A DNA stretch of 64,000 nt from Burkholderiales bacterium (GCA_026225235.1 JAMFSK010000156.1:18318-82317), one strand, 5' to 3'; numbered from the stretch's first letter, positions 7,853-16,808 are shown. Notes: generated by a model not told the origin, from the letters alone. Made by a program: numbers and translations.

Positions 7853-8899
7853 TCAGACACTCACGCCTCCCCGCGCGCGGCCGCGTGGCATCTTGCGTAC
7901 TTGCGCGACCGAAGCCCGCATCGAGACCGAGATGGGGAACTCCCGCACCACCGGCAGCGCGCTGCCGTAGCATTGATTGATCAACCAGCGCACCGCGTTC
8001 GCGGTCAGCTCGCCCATGGGCACATGAATCGACGTCAGCGTCGGCGCCGCATGCGCAGCCGCGTCAACATCGTCGTAGCCCACCACTGACAAGTCGTTCG
8101 GCACCGAGATACCGCTTTGCCGGAGATAGGACAGCGCCCCGATCGCCATATCATCGTTCGCGCAGAACAGCCCCGTGAAGCTCAGGCCGCGCTCTGCGAG
8201 CGCTTTCATCGCATGCCAGCCGCCGTCGGGCGTAAAGTTGCTCTCGACGATCGGCACCGCGGTCGGCTCGATACCGTGCGCAGCGACCTCGCGCAGAAAG
8301 CCGTTGACGCGGTCCACATTGTCGGGCGCGCTCGACGGCCCCGCGAGCACCGCAAGCTCACGATGACCATGCTCGAGCAACGTTCGCGCGGCGAGGACGC
8401 CGCCATAACAATGGTCGACCGAAAAGCACGCATCGCGCAAGTGGGTGGAATTGCGGTTGAGCACGACGATTTTCGGCATGCGCTGCTGGATACGCGCCAG
8501 GTCATCGTCATTGAGTTCGTGGCTGATCACGACGATCCCGTCGCAATCACGCTGAATCAGAAACTCGATCGCATCGAGCGCCTGCTCGCGTCCATTCCCC
8601 TCGCCACTGCCGTTGGCCACCACCATATGACGATGCATCGCGCGCAGCTCGTTGTCCGTCGTCTCGAGAATGGTGCTGTAGAAGTTGCCTTTGAACGACG
8701 GCACGAACAAACCGATCATGCCGAGCGATTGCGTCGACAGCGCGCGGCCAATTGACGAGGGACGAAAATCGAGCGCGGCGATGGCGGCGTGCACGCGCGC
8801 AGCGGCGTCGGGTGACACCGAACCCCTGCCGGAAATGGCGCGCGAGGCGGTGCCGACTCCGACACCGGCCAGCTTTGCCACATCCTTGATGGTTGCCAC
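7853..8899 (-). CDS. LacI-family repressor of the beta-glucoside operon
   Basis: LacI/GalR-type regulator, 348 residues. The DNA-binding headpiece covers residues 1-50: IKDVAKLAGVGVGTASRAIS, then the hinge FRPSSIGRALST. The core is a periplasmic-binding-protein-like sugar sensor (GMIGLFVPSF, FCANDDMAIGAL, VVGYDDVDAA). It lies downstream of a sugar ABC importer and a GH1 beta-glucosidase on the same strand, and a LacI-type palindrome sits in front of the glucosidase, so it very probably represses that operon until a glucoside or its product binds. It may be read from its own promoter (TATAAT at 8960-8965). The hairpin AGAGGCT-CAG-AGCCTCT at 7837-7853 touches its stop codon. Confidence 0.93.
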   Translation of the reverse strand: MATIKDVAKLAGVGVGTASRAISGRGSVSPDAAARVHAAIAALDFRPSSIGRALSTQSLGMIGLFVPSFKGNFYSTILETTDNELRAMHRHMVVANGSGEGNGREQALDAIEFLIQRDCDGIVVISHELNDDDLARIQQRMPKIVVLNRNSTHLRDACFSVDHCYGGVLAARTLLEHGHRELAVLAGPSSAPDNVDRVNGFLREVAAHGIEPTAVPIVESNFTPDGGWHAMKALAERGLSFTGLFCANDDMAIGALSYLRQSGISVPNDLSVVGYDDVDAAAHAAPTLTSIHVPMGELTANAVRWLINQCYGSALPVVREFPISVSMRASVAQVRKMPRGRARGGVSV

Positions 8900-8959
8900 G
8901 CGCTCTCCTGTCGCCGACCGCGGAGTGGCAGACGCCAGCTCCGGGCAAAAATGGGGGCG

Positions 8960-8965
8960 ATTATA
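8960..8965 (-). promoter_or_regulatory. Likely -10 box of the lacI-family gene
   Basis: On the minus strand the hexamer is TATAAT, 61 bases before the ATG at 8899. No good -35 box is seen at the expected spacing, so strength is uncertain. Confidence 0.45.
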
Positions 8966-8984
8966 TGGGGCCCCCGCCGTTCGC

Positions 8985-9015
8985 GTTGCCGCGCTCGCCC
9001 CGCAGGCGCGGCAAC
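8985..9015 (-). terminator. Perfect hairpin between importer operon and lacI gene
   Basis: GTTGCCGCGC (8985-8994) and GCGCGGCAAC (9006-9015) are exact inverted copies around an 11-base loop, 26 bases past the stop of the ATPase gene. No T tract follows on the minus strand, so it may be an mRNA 3' stabiliser or a weak terminator. Confidence 0.45.
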
Positions 9016-9040
9016 AGCGCCCCGGGGAATGGACCTGCGC

Positions 9041-10117
9041 TTAGAGACGCTGGCCGCTTGCCTCGTCGAACAGCGACATGTTCTTCGGATCGATCGTAAA
9101 GCCGATCGAAGCGTCGAGTTCCGCCGTGTTCGTGTCACCCGCGATCGACGCGTACGGTTTGCCCGCGTAGTCGAACCAGACCACCTTATGGTTGCCCATC
9201 GGCTCGACCAGCGAGACCGTACCGCGATGCTTCGCTTCGCCAGTGGCAACATGCAGGTCTTCGGGGCGGATGCCCGCCACCACCGGCTTGCCGAACAAGG
9301 GCTCGCCGAGGAAGGGGTAGTGGCTGGCATCGATCACGATATCGCCCGAACGGAATTCGAGTCCGGTCGCGCCGTGCTCGATCGTGCCCGTGAGGAAGTT
9401 GATGCCAGGCGAGCCCAGAAAGCCCGCGACGAAGACGTTCGCCGGCTTGGCATAGACTTCCGACGGTGCGCCGATCTGCTGGATCACGCCGCCACGCATC
9501 ACCGCAATGCGGCTTGCGAGCGTCATTGCTTCGACCTGATCGTGCGTCACATAGATCATCGTCGAGCGCAGCGTCTTGTGCAGTTGCTTGAGCTCACGAC
9601 GCAGTTCGGTGCGCAGCTTGGCGTCGAGATTCGACAGCGGTTCGTCGAACAGGAACACGTCGGCTTCGCGCACGATCGCACGGCCAATCGCCACCCGCTG
9701 ACGCTGACCTCCCGAGAGTTGCGCGGGCTTGCGCTTGAGCAGCGGCTCGAGGTGAAGAATCTCGGCCGCGCGTTTCACGCGACGTTCGATCTCGGGCTTC
9801 GGGGTGCCGTTGATGCGCAGCCCGAACGACATATTGCGCTCGACATTCATAGTCGGATAGAGCGCGTACGACTGGAACACCAACCCGATCTGACGATCTT
9901 TCGGATCGGCCCAGGTCATGTCCTTGCCGCCGATTTCGATCGTGCCGTCGGTCACGTCGATAAGCCCTGCGATGCTATGCAACAGCGTCGACTTGCCACA
10001 GCCCGACGGGCCGAGCAGTACGACGAATTCCCCTTCCTGCACATCGAGGTTCAGGTTCTCGATGATGGTGTTGGCGCCGAGGCGGATTTCTAGATTGCGA
10101 ATCGATACATTGGACAT
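9041..10117 (-). CDS. Sugar ABC transporter ATP-binding protein (MalK/UgpC/GtsD type)
   Basis: ATPase subunit of a CUT1 sugar importer, 358 residues. Walker A GPSGCGKST (near residue 38), Q-loop LVFQSYALYP, signature LSGGQRQRVAIGRA, Walker B VFLFDEPLSNLDA and the switch histidine in VTHDQVEAMTL are all intact. The C-terminal third is the regulatory OB/TOBE region shared with MalK, where IIA-Glc or other partners bind in some bacteria. It is the last gene of the importer set, four bases after the MalG-like permease. It powers import through the two permeases in the inner membrane. Confidence 0.95.
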   Translation of the reverse strand: MSNVSIRNLEIRLGANTIIENLNLDVQEGEFVVLLGPSGCGKSTLLHSIAGLIDVTDGTIEIGGKDMTWADPKDRQIGLVFQSYALYPTMNVERNMSFGLRINGTPKPEIERRVKRAAEILHLEPLLKRKPAQLSGGQRQRVAIGRAIVREADVFLFDEPLSNLDAKLRTELRRELKQLHKTLRSTMIYVTHDQVEAMTLASRIAVMRGGVIQQIGAPSEVYAKPANVFVAGFLGSPGINFLTGTIEHGATGLEFRSGDIVIDASHYPFLGEPLFGKPVVAGIRPEDLHVATGEAKHRGTVSLVEPMGNHKVVWFDYAGKPYASIAGDTNTAELDASIGFTIDPKNMSLFDEASGQRL

Positions 10118-10120
10118 AAG

Positions 10121-11059
10121 CTAGCCCTTCACTGCGCCTGAGGCAATACCGCGAACAAACCAGCGGCCCGAAACCAGATAGATCAGCAAGGGCACCATCG
10201 ACGTCAGGATGGTCGCTGCCATATTGACGTTGTAGAGCCGCTCGCCGGTCGTCGTATTGATGATGTTGTTGAGCTGGACCGTCATCGGCAGATTGGCCTG
10301 CCCCGCGAACACGAGCCCGAGGATAAAGTCGTTCCAGATGGCGGTGACCTGCATGATGACGGCGACGATGATGATCGGCGTCGACATCGGCAACATCAGC
10401 TGGAAGAAGATCCGAAAGAAACCGCCACCGTCGATCCGCGCGGCCTTGAACAGCTCGTTGGGGATCGTCGCGTAGTAGTTGCGAAACAGCAGCGTCATGA
10501 TCGGCATGCCGAACACGGTGTGGATCAGCACGATGCCCGTCAGCGAGCTGAACAGGTGCACGCTCGCCAGCACGCGGACCATCGGGAAGATCATGACTTG
10601 CAGCGGAATGAACGCACCCATCAGCAGGATCGCGAACAGGATGCTCGCGCCGCGGGCACGCCAAAACGACAGGGCATAACCGTTGAGCGCACCGAAGAAG
10701 ATCGAGAAGATCGTGCTGGGCACGACGATCTTGACCGAGTTCCAGAAGCCGACCTGAATCCCGTTGCAGGCGAGACCCGTGCATGCCTCGGTCCACGCCG
10801 AGACCCAGGGATGGATCGTGACGTGTACCGGAATGGCGAACAGGTTGCCCAGCCGGATCTCGTCCATCGGCTTGAGCGACGTCGTCACCATCACATACAG
10901 CGGAATCAGAAAGAACAATGCCGCGGTGATGAGAAATGCGTAGACGCCGATACGGGCCGGTGTGAGACGCGGCCGGCGAGCACGCTGGGCGCGTCGTGGC
11001 GCAGCAGTGCGCGCGGTCATGCCCGGCACCGTGGCCTGGCTCATTTTTGCGTTGTCCAT
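10121..11059 (-). CDS. Sugar ABC transporter permease (MalG type)
   Basis: Inner-membrane permease of a CUT1 importer, 312 residues with six predicted membrane segments. The EAA coupling loop is seen near residue 210 as ELFKAARIDGGGFFRIFFQL, which contacts the ATPase. The N terminus is basic and cytoplasmic (RRAQRARRPRLTP). Its start codon shares a base with the stop of the MalF-like gene (TGATG at 11059-11061), so the two are translationally coupled. Together they form the transmembrane channel for the sugar delivered by the binding protein at 12080-13333. Confidence 0.94.
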   Translation of the reverse strand: MDNAKMSQATVPGMTARTAAPRRAQRARRPRLTPARIGVYAFLITAALFFLIPLYVMVTTSLKPMDEIRLGNLFAIPVHVTIHPWVSAWTEACTGLACNGIQVGFWNSVKIVVPSTIFSIFFGALNGYALSFWRARGASILFAILLMGAFIPLQVMIFPMVRVLASVHLFSSLTGIVLIHTVFGMPIMTLLFRNYYATIPNELFKAARIDGGGFFRIFFQLMLPMSTPIIIVAVIMQVTAIWNDFILGLVFAGQANLPMTVQLNNIINTTTGERLYNVNMAATILTSMVPLLIYLVSGRWFVRGIASGAVKG

Positions 11060-11952
11060 CAGGCCTCCCTCAGCCGCAGCGCGCGACGGCGCGCATAAAA
11101 GATCGGCGTGACCAGCGCGGCCACGGTCAGCAGCATGACAATCGAGGCGGCGGACGCGAGCCCGAGGTTCGCACGTCCGAACAGATAATCCATGATGAAC
11201 TTGGCCGGCACTTCACTGGCCGTTCCCGGTCCGCCCTGCGTCATCGCGACCACCGCGTCGAACAGCTTGACGACAGCGACGAACAGCAGCACGAAAGCGG
11301 TCGCGAACGACGGTCCGAGCATCGGCATCACGATGCTCATATACACGCGCCAGCGCGGAATGCCGTCGATACGGGCGGCCTTCCAGATTTCTTCGTCGAC
11401 GCCGCGCAGGCCGGCGAGCAACAGGGCCATCACGAGGCCCGAGGCCTGCCAGACCGTCGCCATCACGATCGTGTACATGACCTTGTCCTGGCTGACGATC
11501 CAGTCGAACTGGAAGTTGGTCACGCCGAGCTTCTGGATCACCGACTGCAGACCGAGCGTCGGATTCAGCATCCATTGCCAGACCAGGCCGGTAGCCACGA
11601 AGGACATCGCATACGGGTAAAGGAAGATCGTGCGCAGTACGCCTTCGCCCGTGATTTTCTGGTCGATAAAGACCGCGAGCAGAAAGCCGATCACCAGGCA
11701 GGCGATGATGAACAGCACACCGTACAGGACGATGTTCTGTAGCGACGTCATCCAGCGGTCGTTATGGAACAACCGCGAATATTGACTGAAGCCGACGAAA
11801 TCATTCGCCGGAAAGGTACGTGAACTGCTCATGGAGATCTTGGCGCTCCATACCATCGTGCCGAGATAGACGAACACGACGGTCAGGGCCATCGGTATCA
11901 GCGCCACGTAGGCCGTCCACGGGTAACGCTGTCGGCGAGGCTTTTTGGCCAC
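11059..11952 (-). CDS. Sugar ABC transporter permease (MalF type)
   Basis: First permease of the CUT1 importer, 297 residues, six membrane segments. The EAA loop reads DEEIWKAARIDGIPRWRVYM, near residue 194. The N terminus is basic (AKKPRRQRYPW). It overlaps the next permease by one base. A 127-base gap with two strong hairpins separates it from the upstream binding-protein gene, an arrangement often used to keep binding protein in excess over permease. Confidence 0.94.
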   Translation of the reverse strand: MAKKPRRQRYPWTAYVALIPMALTVVFVYLGTMVWSAKISMSSSRTFPANDFVGFSQYSRLFHNDRWMTSLQNIVLYGVLFIIACLVIGFLLAVFIDQKITGEGVLRTIFLYPYAMSFVATGLVWQWMLNPTLGLQSVIQKLGVTNFQFDWIVSQDKVMYTIVMATVWQASGLVMALLLAGLRGVDEEIWKAARIDGIPRWRVYMSIVMPMLGPSFATAFVLLFVAVVKLFDAVVAMTQGGPGTASEVPAKFIMDYLFGRANLGLASAASIVMLLTVAALVTPIFYARRRALRLREA

Positions 11953-12011
11953 AACTTCCTCCGGGTCAAACCATTACAAGGATTACAAAAACCAGACTGC
12001 CAAGACAAAGA

Positions 12012-12059
12012 CGGCCAGCCGGGGTCCCGTCGGCTGGCCGAGGAGCGCTCGAAGAGCGC
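12012..12059 (-). other. Two intercistronic hairpins between binding protein and permease
   Basis: A perfect 10-bp stem (CGGCCAGCCG at 12012-12021, CGGCTGGCCG at 12031-12040) and a second stem (GCGCTC at 12045-12050, GAGCGC at 12054-12059, loop GAA) lie directly after the stop codon of the binding-protein gene. Comparable structures in malE-malF protect the upstream mRNA; that role is inference here. Confidence 0.7.
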
Positions 12060-12079
12060 CCCTTTACTGCAGAAACAGT

Positions 12080-13333
12080 TTAGGACTGGCCCTTGACTGC
12101 GCTTGCGAAGGCCTTCTGTGCATCGTCGACCGACTCGTTCTTGTTCCAGAAGTTCGTCACGACGTCTTGCAGCGCGCCCGCGAGGTCAGGCGACATCAGC
12201 ATTTCCGAGTTCGGCAACTGACGCGACTTGTCCTTCATCGCGGCAATCCCTTCCTGCGCGCAGACGTCCAGCTTCGACGCATCGACGTCGCCGCGAACCG
12301 GGATCGAACCCTTCTTCGCGCTGAACGCAACCTGCGCCGCCGGCGAGGTCATCACGGTCGCCAGCAGTTGCTGGGCCTTGATCTGATCCGGCTTGTCCGT
12401 CTTCGGGAACACGAACACGTCACCCGCAACGATGTACGGCGCCTTCGGACCGAAGCCCGGCAAGCAGCCATAGTCCTTGCCCGGGCTTTGCTTCGCGGCG
12501 ATGAACTCGCCCTTGGCCCAGTCGCCCATGATCTGCACGCCAGCCTTGCCGCTGATCACGAGTGCCGTGGCATCGTTCCAGTTGCGGCCCGGTGAGCCTT
12601 GGTCGACATACGCATGCAACTTCTTGAACTGCGTCAGCACGTTCTTGAATGCAGCCGAGTTCACGGCATTCACGTCATGATCGCGATACACCTTCAGGTA
12701 CAAGTCCGGACCACCGACATCGGCGAACACCGCGTCGAAGGTGATCTTTTCTTGCCACGGCTGACCGCCGAGCGCCAGCGGAATCAGGCCGGCTGCCTTG
12801 AGCTTGTCGAGGTCGGCCACGAGTTCGTCGAAGTTCTTCGGGTCGCTCGTGATACCGGCTTTCTGGAACGCGGGCTTCGAGTAGAAGATCCACGCCGGCA
12901 TATGGATGTCGACCGGCGCTGCGTACCAGTGGCCCTTGAACTTGATGCTGTCGATCACCGGCTGGGGCAGGATCTTGTCCCAGTTTTCCTTGGCAGCGAC
13001 TTCGTCGACGTTGTTCAGCATGCCCTGGTCAACGATGTCGTGGAACTGCTTGGACGTGTTGAACTGAGCGGCGGTGGGTGGATCTCCGCCGACGATACGG
13101 TTGATCGCAGCCGCGCGAGCCTGCTCGCCGCCAGCGATGGCGTTGTCGACCCATTCGCCACCTGCCTTGTTGTACGCGTCGGCGTATTCCTTGATCGCGG
13201 CGGATTCACCGCCCGAAGTCCACCAGTGAATCACAGTGGCCTTCAGCGGATCGGCGTGGGCCGCGGCGCTTGCGCCGAGGACCAGTGCGATGCCGGCGGC
13301 TATCGTTGTCAGCTTCCTTCCTGCATTGACCAT
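12080..13333 (-). CDS. Sugar ABC transporter substrate-binding protein (GtsA-like)
   Basis: Extracytoplasmic solute-binding protein, family 1, 417 residues. The signal peptide (about 1-28, basic VNAGRKL then a hydrophobic stretch ending AHA) directs it to the periplasm. The mature start KATVIHWWTSGGESAAI is characteristic of glucose/mannose-type CUT1 binding proteins such as GtsA. Further landmarks are GIPLAL-like AAGLIPLALGGQPWQ and MGDWAKGEF. GGAGG lies seven bases before ATG 13333. It follows the beta-glucosidase gene by 74 bases in the same operon, so the ligand is probably glucose, cellobiose or a related beta-glucoside. The exact sugar is inference. Confidence 0.93.
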   Translation of the reverse strand: MVNAGRKLTTIAAGIALVLGASAAAHADPLKATVIHWWTSGGESAAIKEYADAYNKAGGEWVDNAIAGGEQARAAAINRIVGGDPPTAAQFNTSKQFHDIVDQGMLNNVDEVAAKENWDKILPQPVIDSIKFKGHWYAAPVDIHMPAWIFYSKPAFQKAGITSDPKNFDELVADLDKLKAAGLIPLALGGQPWQEKITFDAVFADVGGPDLYLKVYRDHDVNAVNSAAFKNVLTQFKKLHAYVDQGSPGRNWNDATALVISGKAGVQIMGDWAKGEFIAAKQSPGKDYGCLPGFGPKAPYIVAGDVFVFPKTDKPDQIKAQQLLATVMTSPAAQVAFSAKKGSIPVRGDVDASKLDVCAQEGIAAMKDKSRQLPNSEMLMSPDLAGALQDVVTNFWNKNESVDDAQKAFASAVKGQS

Positions 13334-13407
13334 ACAGACCTCCTCCGTTGTAAGCCGCGAGCTGACAGGCCAAAGGCCTGCCGCCAGCGTGTGGTGTTAC
13401 AGCAATC

Positions 13408-14796
13408 TCAAGACTGTTTGTTGCGATCGGCCAGAAACTGGGCGATCAGTTGCGCGCTGCGCTTGAGCGTGCGCTTTTGCGTCTGGTAGTCGACATGGAC
13501 AATGCCGAAGCGGCGTTCGTAACCGAAGGCCCATTCGAAGTTGTCCATCAGCGACCAGATGAAATAGCCACGGATATCGACGCCGGCCTTGGCAGCCGCA
13601 TCGAGCGCCGCGAGGTGGCGGTTGAGGAAAGACAGGCGCTGGTTGTCGACCACTTCGCCATCGATCACTTCATCGTCCGAGGCCATGCCGTTCTCGGTGA
13701 TGTAGATCGGCGGCAGGTTCGGATAAGTCTTGTGAAAGCCGATCAGCAAGTCCTGCAGACCCTGGGGATAGACCTCCCAGCCCATCTGCGTGCGCTCCAC
13801 GCCTTCGGGCGGCGCTTCGACGAAGCCATGGGCACCGTCGCTTTTCACATTCGTGCGGAAGTAATAATTGATCCCGAGGAAGTCGAGCGGTGCCCCGATG
13901 ATGTCGAGATCGCCTTCGAGCACGAGCGGTTCAGCGCCCGGCCACAGTTCGAACAGTTCCTTCGGGATCTGCTTTTTGAGCAGCGGGTCGAGAATCCAGT
14001 TGTTGTGCTGGAGTTCGAACAGATAGGCGGCACGCTGGTCGGCCGGGCTGTCGGAATCGGCGGTGCCGCGGCCGACATTGGCGACGATGCCGACTTGCGA
14101 CGCCGGATCGTTCTTGCGCAGGATCGGTACCGCGAGGCCGTGGCCCAGCAGCAGGTGATGCATGGCCTGCGTGGCATAGCGGATGTTGGTCAGGCCCGGA
14201 GCGTGGTGGCCATTCGCATAACCGAGATAGGCTGAGCACCACGGCTCGTTGAGCGTCATCCACGCATCGACCTTGCCCGCGAGTTCGCGGCTCATCAGGT
14301 CGGCGTACTCGGCAAAGCGGAACGCTGTGTCACGGTTGAGCCAGCCGCCGCGGTCTTCGAGATATTGCGGCAGGTCCCAGTGGTAGAGCGTGACAAACGT
14401 CTTCATGCCCTTGGCCCGCAGGCGGTCGAGCAAATTCTTGTAGAAGTCGATGCCCTTGCGGTTCGGCTGGCCCTTTTCGTCCATCACGCGCGGCCAGGCG
14501 ATCGACAGGCGGTAGCCGTCGACGTTCAGCCCGGCAAGCAGATCGACGTCCGCTTCCCAGAGGTGGTAGTGGTCGCACGCCACTTCGCCGGTGTCGCCGT
14601 TGAGGACCTTGCCCGGAATGGCCGAGAACGTGTCCCAGATCGACGCCAGTCGGCCGTCTTCATGGATCGCGCCTTCGATCTGGTATGAGGCGGTGGCGGT
14701 CCCCAGCAGGAAGTCCTTGCGCCTCAGAATCGAGTCGGCTGGCGGGGAGAACGTCTGGTCACCCGCGTTCGGGGATTGGGGCGCGTCGTTAAACAC
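13408..14796 (-). CDS. GH1 beta-glucosidase
   Basis: Glycoside hydrolase family 1 enzyme, 462 residues, the usual length. The acid/base glutamate is in WMTLNEPWC (Glu184) and the nucleophile in IYITENGM (Glu368); both are present. The family start motif FLLGTATASYQIEGA and the sugar-binding WSLMDNFEWAFGY near the C terminus are also intact. There is no signal peptide, so it should act in the cytoplasm on imported beta-glucosides. I prefer GTG at 14796, five bases after AGGAG, over GTG at 14802, which overlaps that site. It is first in the operon, ahead of the importer, with a LacI operator at 14829-14844. Confidence 0.95.
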   Translation of the reverse strand: MFNDAPQSPNAGDQTFSPPADSILRRKDFLLGTATASYQIEGAIHEDGRLASIWDTFSAIPGKVLNGDTGEVACDHYHLWEADVDLLAGLNVDGYRLSIAWPRVMDEKGQPNRKGIDFYKNLLDRLRAKGMKTFVTLYHWDLPQYLEDRGGWLNRDTAFRFAEYADLMSRELAGKVDAWMTLNEPWCSAYLGYANGHHAPGLTNIRYATQAMHHLLLGHGLAVPILRKNDPASQVGIVANVGRGTADSDSPADQRAAYLFELQHNNWILDPLLKKQIPKELFELWPGAEPLVLEGDLDIIGAPLDFLGINYYFRTNVKSDGAHGFVEAPPEGVERTQMGWEVYPQGLQDLLIGFHKTYPNLPPIYITENGMASDDEVIDGEVVDNQRLSFLNRHLAALDAAAKAGVDIRGYFIWSLMDNFEWAFGYERRFGIVHVDYQTQKRTLKRSAQLIAQFLADRNKQS

Positions 14797-14828
14797 AAAC
14801 ACTCCTGGCTATTGAAGAAATGAAGGAA

Positions 14829-14844
14829 TTGGAAACGGTTCCAA
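14829..14844. promoter_or_regulatory. LacI-family operator upstream of the beta-glucosidase operon
   Basis: TTGGAAACGGTTCCAA is a near-perfect palindrome with the central CG typical of LacI/GalR operators (13 or more of 16 positions symmetric). It lies 33 bases upstream of the glucosidase start, just after the predicted transcription start. It is the natural target for the regulator at 7853-8899. Confidence 0.8.
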
Positions 14845-14856
14845 TCAAGCTTTCGA

Positions 14857-14886
14857 AATGTAGCAGGGTGCAATTTGCTGCCTCAA
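14857..14886 (-). promoter_or_regulatory. Predicted promoter of the beta-glucoside operon
   Basis: On the minus strand TTGAGG (14881-14886) and TACATT (14857-14862) are 18 bases apart. Transcription would start near 14850, putting the palindrome at about +6 to +21, a classic repression position. Confidence 0.5.
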
Positions 14887-14895
14887 TAGGGGTTT

Positions 14896-16143
14896 CTACA
14901 GGGGAGAGGAAAACGGCTGTTTGTTTTGATCGCCTGCCGCGCGTCCGACGGGGGGCGTTTGGCCGACCACGCGGCCGCCTACGACGGCGACGGCGATGGC
15001 TGCGAAGAACAGGAGAACGAAGGCGCCGCGCAGGCCTAGGTGGTCGGCGAGGAAGCCTATGATCGGCGGTCCGACCAGAAAACCGGCATAACCCGCGGTT
15101 GCGGTCATGGAGACCCCGATGGAGGCGGTCGGGCCCGCGCGGCCAGCGGCGCTGAAGACGATCGGCACGAGATTCGAGACGCCCACGCCGATCAGTGCAT
15201 ACCCGATGCAGGCGACGAGGATAGTCGGAAAGCCGATGACGAGCACAAAGCCGAAGGCGGCGATGCCGCCCCCGATCCACATGGTCTTTTGCTGGCCGAG
15301 CCGCCGTACCACGAGGTCACCGACCAGGCGGCAGGCCGCCATTGCAAAGGCAAACGACGCATAGCCGGCCGCCGCCTGCGCAGCCGTGCCATGCGCGATG
15401 CCGCGCAGATAGACCCCGCTCCAGTCCGTCACCGCGCCTTCGTTCACCATGCACAGAAAGGCGACCGCGCCGAGCAGAAGGAGCAATCGATTGCGAAACG
15501 TAAAGGGGATTTTTTCGTGATGGCTTGGGGGCGCTTCGAAGCCCGGACGAAGGCCGACCAGCGCGCTCGCTATCACGATCAGGCCGACCAGCACGGCAGG
15601 TAGCGCGAGCCCCGCGCCGACCGACAGTCCGGCGCTTGCGACGAGGCCGCCGATGGCCGCACCCATCAAGCCACCGATGCTCCAGGCGGCGTGGAAGGAG
15701 GACATGATCTGTTGTCCCCAGCGTGATTCGATGTAGCTCGCATGGCCGTTCATCAGTACGTCCATTGAGCCGTTCGACATGCCGAGCAGGAACAGCGCGA
15801 ACATCAGCACCGGCAGACTCGGCGTAAAGCCCGGCAGCGCCAGCAGGACGAAGAAGAAGCACGCTGCGCACAGCGTCGAGCGTGGCGTACCGAAACGCAG
15901 CGCGATGCGGCCAGCAAGGGGCATTGCGACAATCGCGCCTGCCGCGAACGCGAGCAGGGCGAAGCCGAGTTCGGTATCAGATACCGCCAGGTGTTCCTTG
16001 ATACGGGGGATCGATGCCGCCCAGGTACCGATGCCGATACCGTTTGCGAGAAACACGCCAATGGTCGCGATGCGCTCGCGTAACGGGGTGTTCGTCTCTT
16101 GGTGCACACCGTCGGGCGTGGTGCGCGAGGACTGATCCGACAT
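14896..16143 (-). CDS. MFS transporter, YbjJ-like
   Basis: Major facilitator protein, 415 residues, 12 predicted membrane segments. The N terminus LANGIGIGTWAASIPRIKEH and the helix 4-5 region SNGSMDVLMNGHASYIESRWG match the YbjJ-type group, whose members are often placed beside sugar genes. It ends 99 bases upstream of the glucosidase start on the same strand but the operator and promoter lie between, so it is probably a separate unit. It may export or take up a sugar or sugar analogue; the substrate is unknown. Confidence 0.85.
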   Translation of the reverse strand: MSDQSSRTTPDGVHQETNTPLRERIATIGVFLANGIGIGTWAASIPRIKEHLAVSDTELGFALLAFAAGAIVAMPLAGRIALRFGTPRSTLCAACFFFVLLALPGFTPSLPVLMFALFLLGMSNGSMDVLMNGHASYIESRWGQQIMSSFHAAWSIGGLMGAAIGGLVASAGLSVGAGLALPAVLVGLIVIASALVGLRPGFEAPPSHHEKIPFTFRNRLLLLLGAVAFLCMVNEGAVTDWSGVYLRGIAHGTAAQAAAGYASFAFAMAACRLVGDLVVRRLGQQKTMWIGGGIAAFGFVLVIGFPTILVACIGYALIGVGVSNLVPIVFSAAGRAGPTASIGVSMTATAGYAGFLVGPPIIGFLADHLGLRGAFVLLFFAAIAVAVVGGRVVGQTPPVGRAAGDQNKQPFSSPL

Positions 16144-16340
16144 ACTGTCTGTCTCCTGAAATTGGGATGGGCCTTTGGGTCGCCAGCCTGTTTACAGGTC
16201 TTTTACGCGAACGCGGTGCAGATGTTATCTCAATGAAAGATGGCGGCGGCCCGCTTTGTGGGCGCATGCCTATGTTCCTGCCCAATAGGCTTGCCCCTGC
16301 GTCTGGGCCGCCCGTAGCCTGTACTCGGCGGGATCGTGCC

Positions 16341-16349
16341 TGCTAGAAT
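16341..16349 (+). promoter_or_regulatory. Extended -10 promoter element of the gene at 16416
   Basis: TGCTAGAAT fits the extended -10 form (TG, one base, TAGAAT at 16344-16349), 66 bases before the ATG. No good -35 box. The remaining bases between 16144 and 16415 hold nothing else I recognise. Confidence 0.5.
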
Positions 16350-16415
16350 CCCTGACGCTTCCTGCATCAAAATACTGATAACAACGCACGCCTATCCACC
16401 GGATACAAGAAGAGC

Positions 16416-16808
16416 ATGAACGTTTTCTGGAAGTGCGTGGTCGTGATGCTGCTAGTCGGCACGACAGGGATCGCACAGGCGACCAAATGGGTTAGTCTGT
16501 CCACAGCGCCCGATTTGACGTTCTCTGTCGATACCGACAGCGTGGCGAAGGATGAAGATGGTTATATCGGTTACCTGACACTGACCACGTGGAAAGAGGC
16601 CGCCGACCCGCCTGGTGCTACCGCGCCGGTGCTATCCGCAGTGACCCGTTATAAGATGGATTGCAATCGCCGTCAGTCAATGGCGATAGAAGCGCGTTAT
16701 ATCGGTGCGGACGGTGCGGCTGCTGGGGTACATAGCTACCCCCCCAACGCATGGACGCCGGTTGCACCGAACACCGTCGTCGACGCAATCTATTCGAAGA
16801 TTTGTTGA
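16416..16808 (+). CDS. Secreted protein, surface-adhesin E-like domain
   Basis: Small exported protein of 130 residues. A signal peptide covers residues 1-22 (FWKCVVVMLLVGTTGIAQA). The mature part begins TKWVSLSTAPDLTFSVDTDS, continues with GYIGYLTLTTWKE and RYKMDCNRRQSMAIEARYI, and ends in Cys130. This pattern (W-x-x-hydrophobic start, DTDSV, two cysteines likely to form a disulfide) resembles the surface-adhesin E family common as small lone genes in Burkholderiaceae. The role is unknown, and family assignment is by eye only. Confidence 0.72.
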   Translation: MNVFWKCVVVMLLVGTTGIAQATKWVSLSTAPDLTFSVDTDSVAKDEDGYIGYLTLTTWKEAADPPGATAPVLSAVTRYKMDCNRRQSMAIEARYIGADGAAAGVHSYPPNAWTPVAPNTVVDAIYSKIC

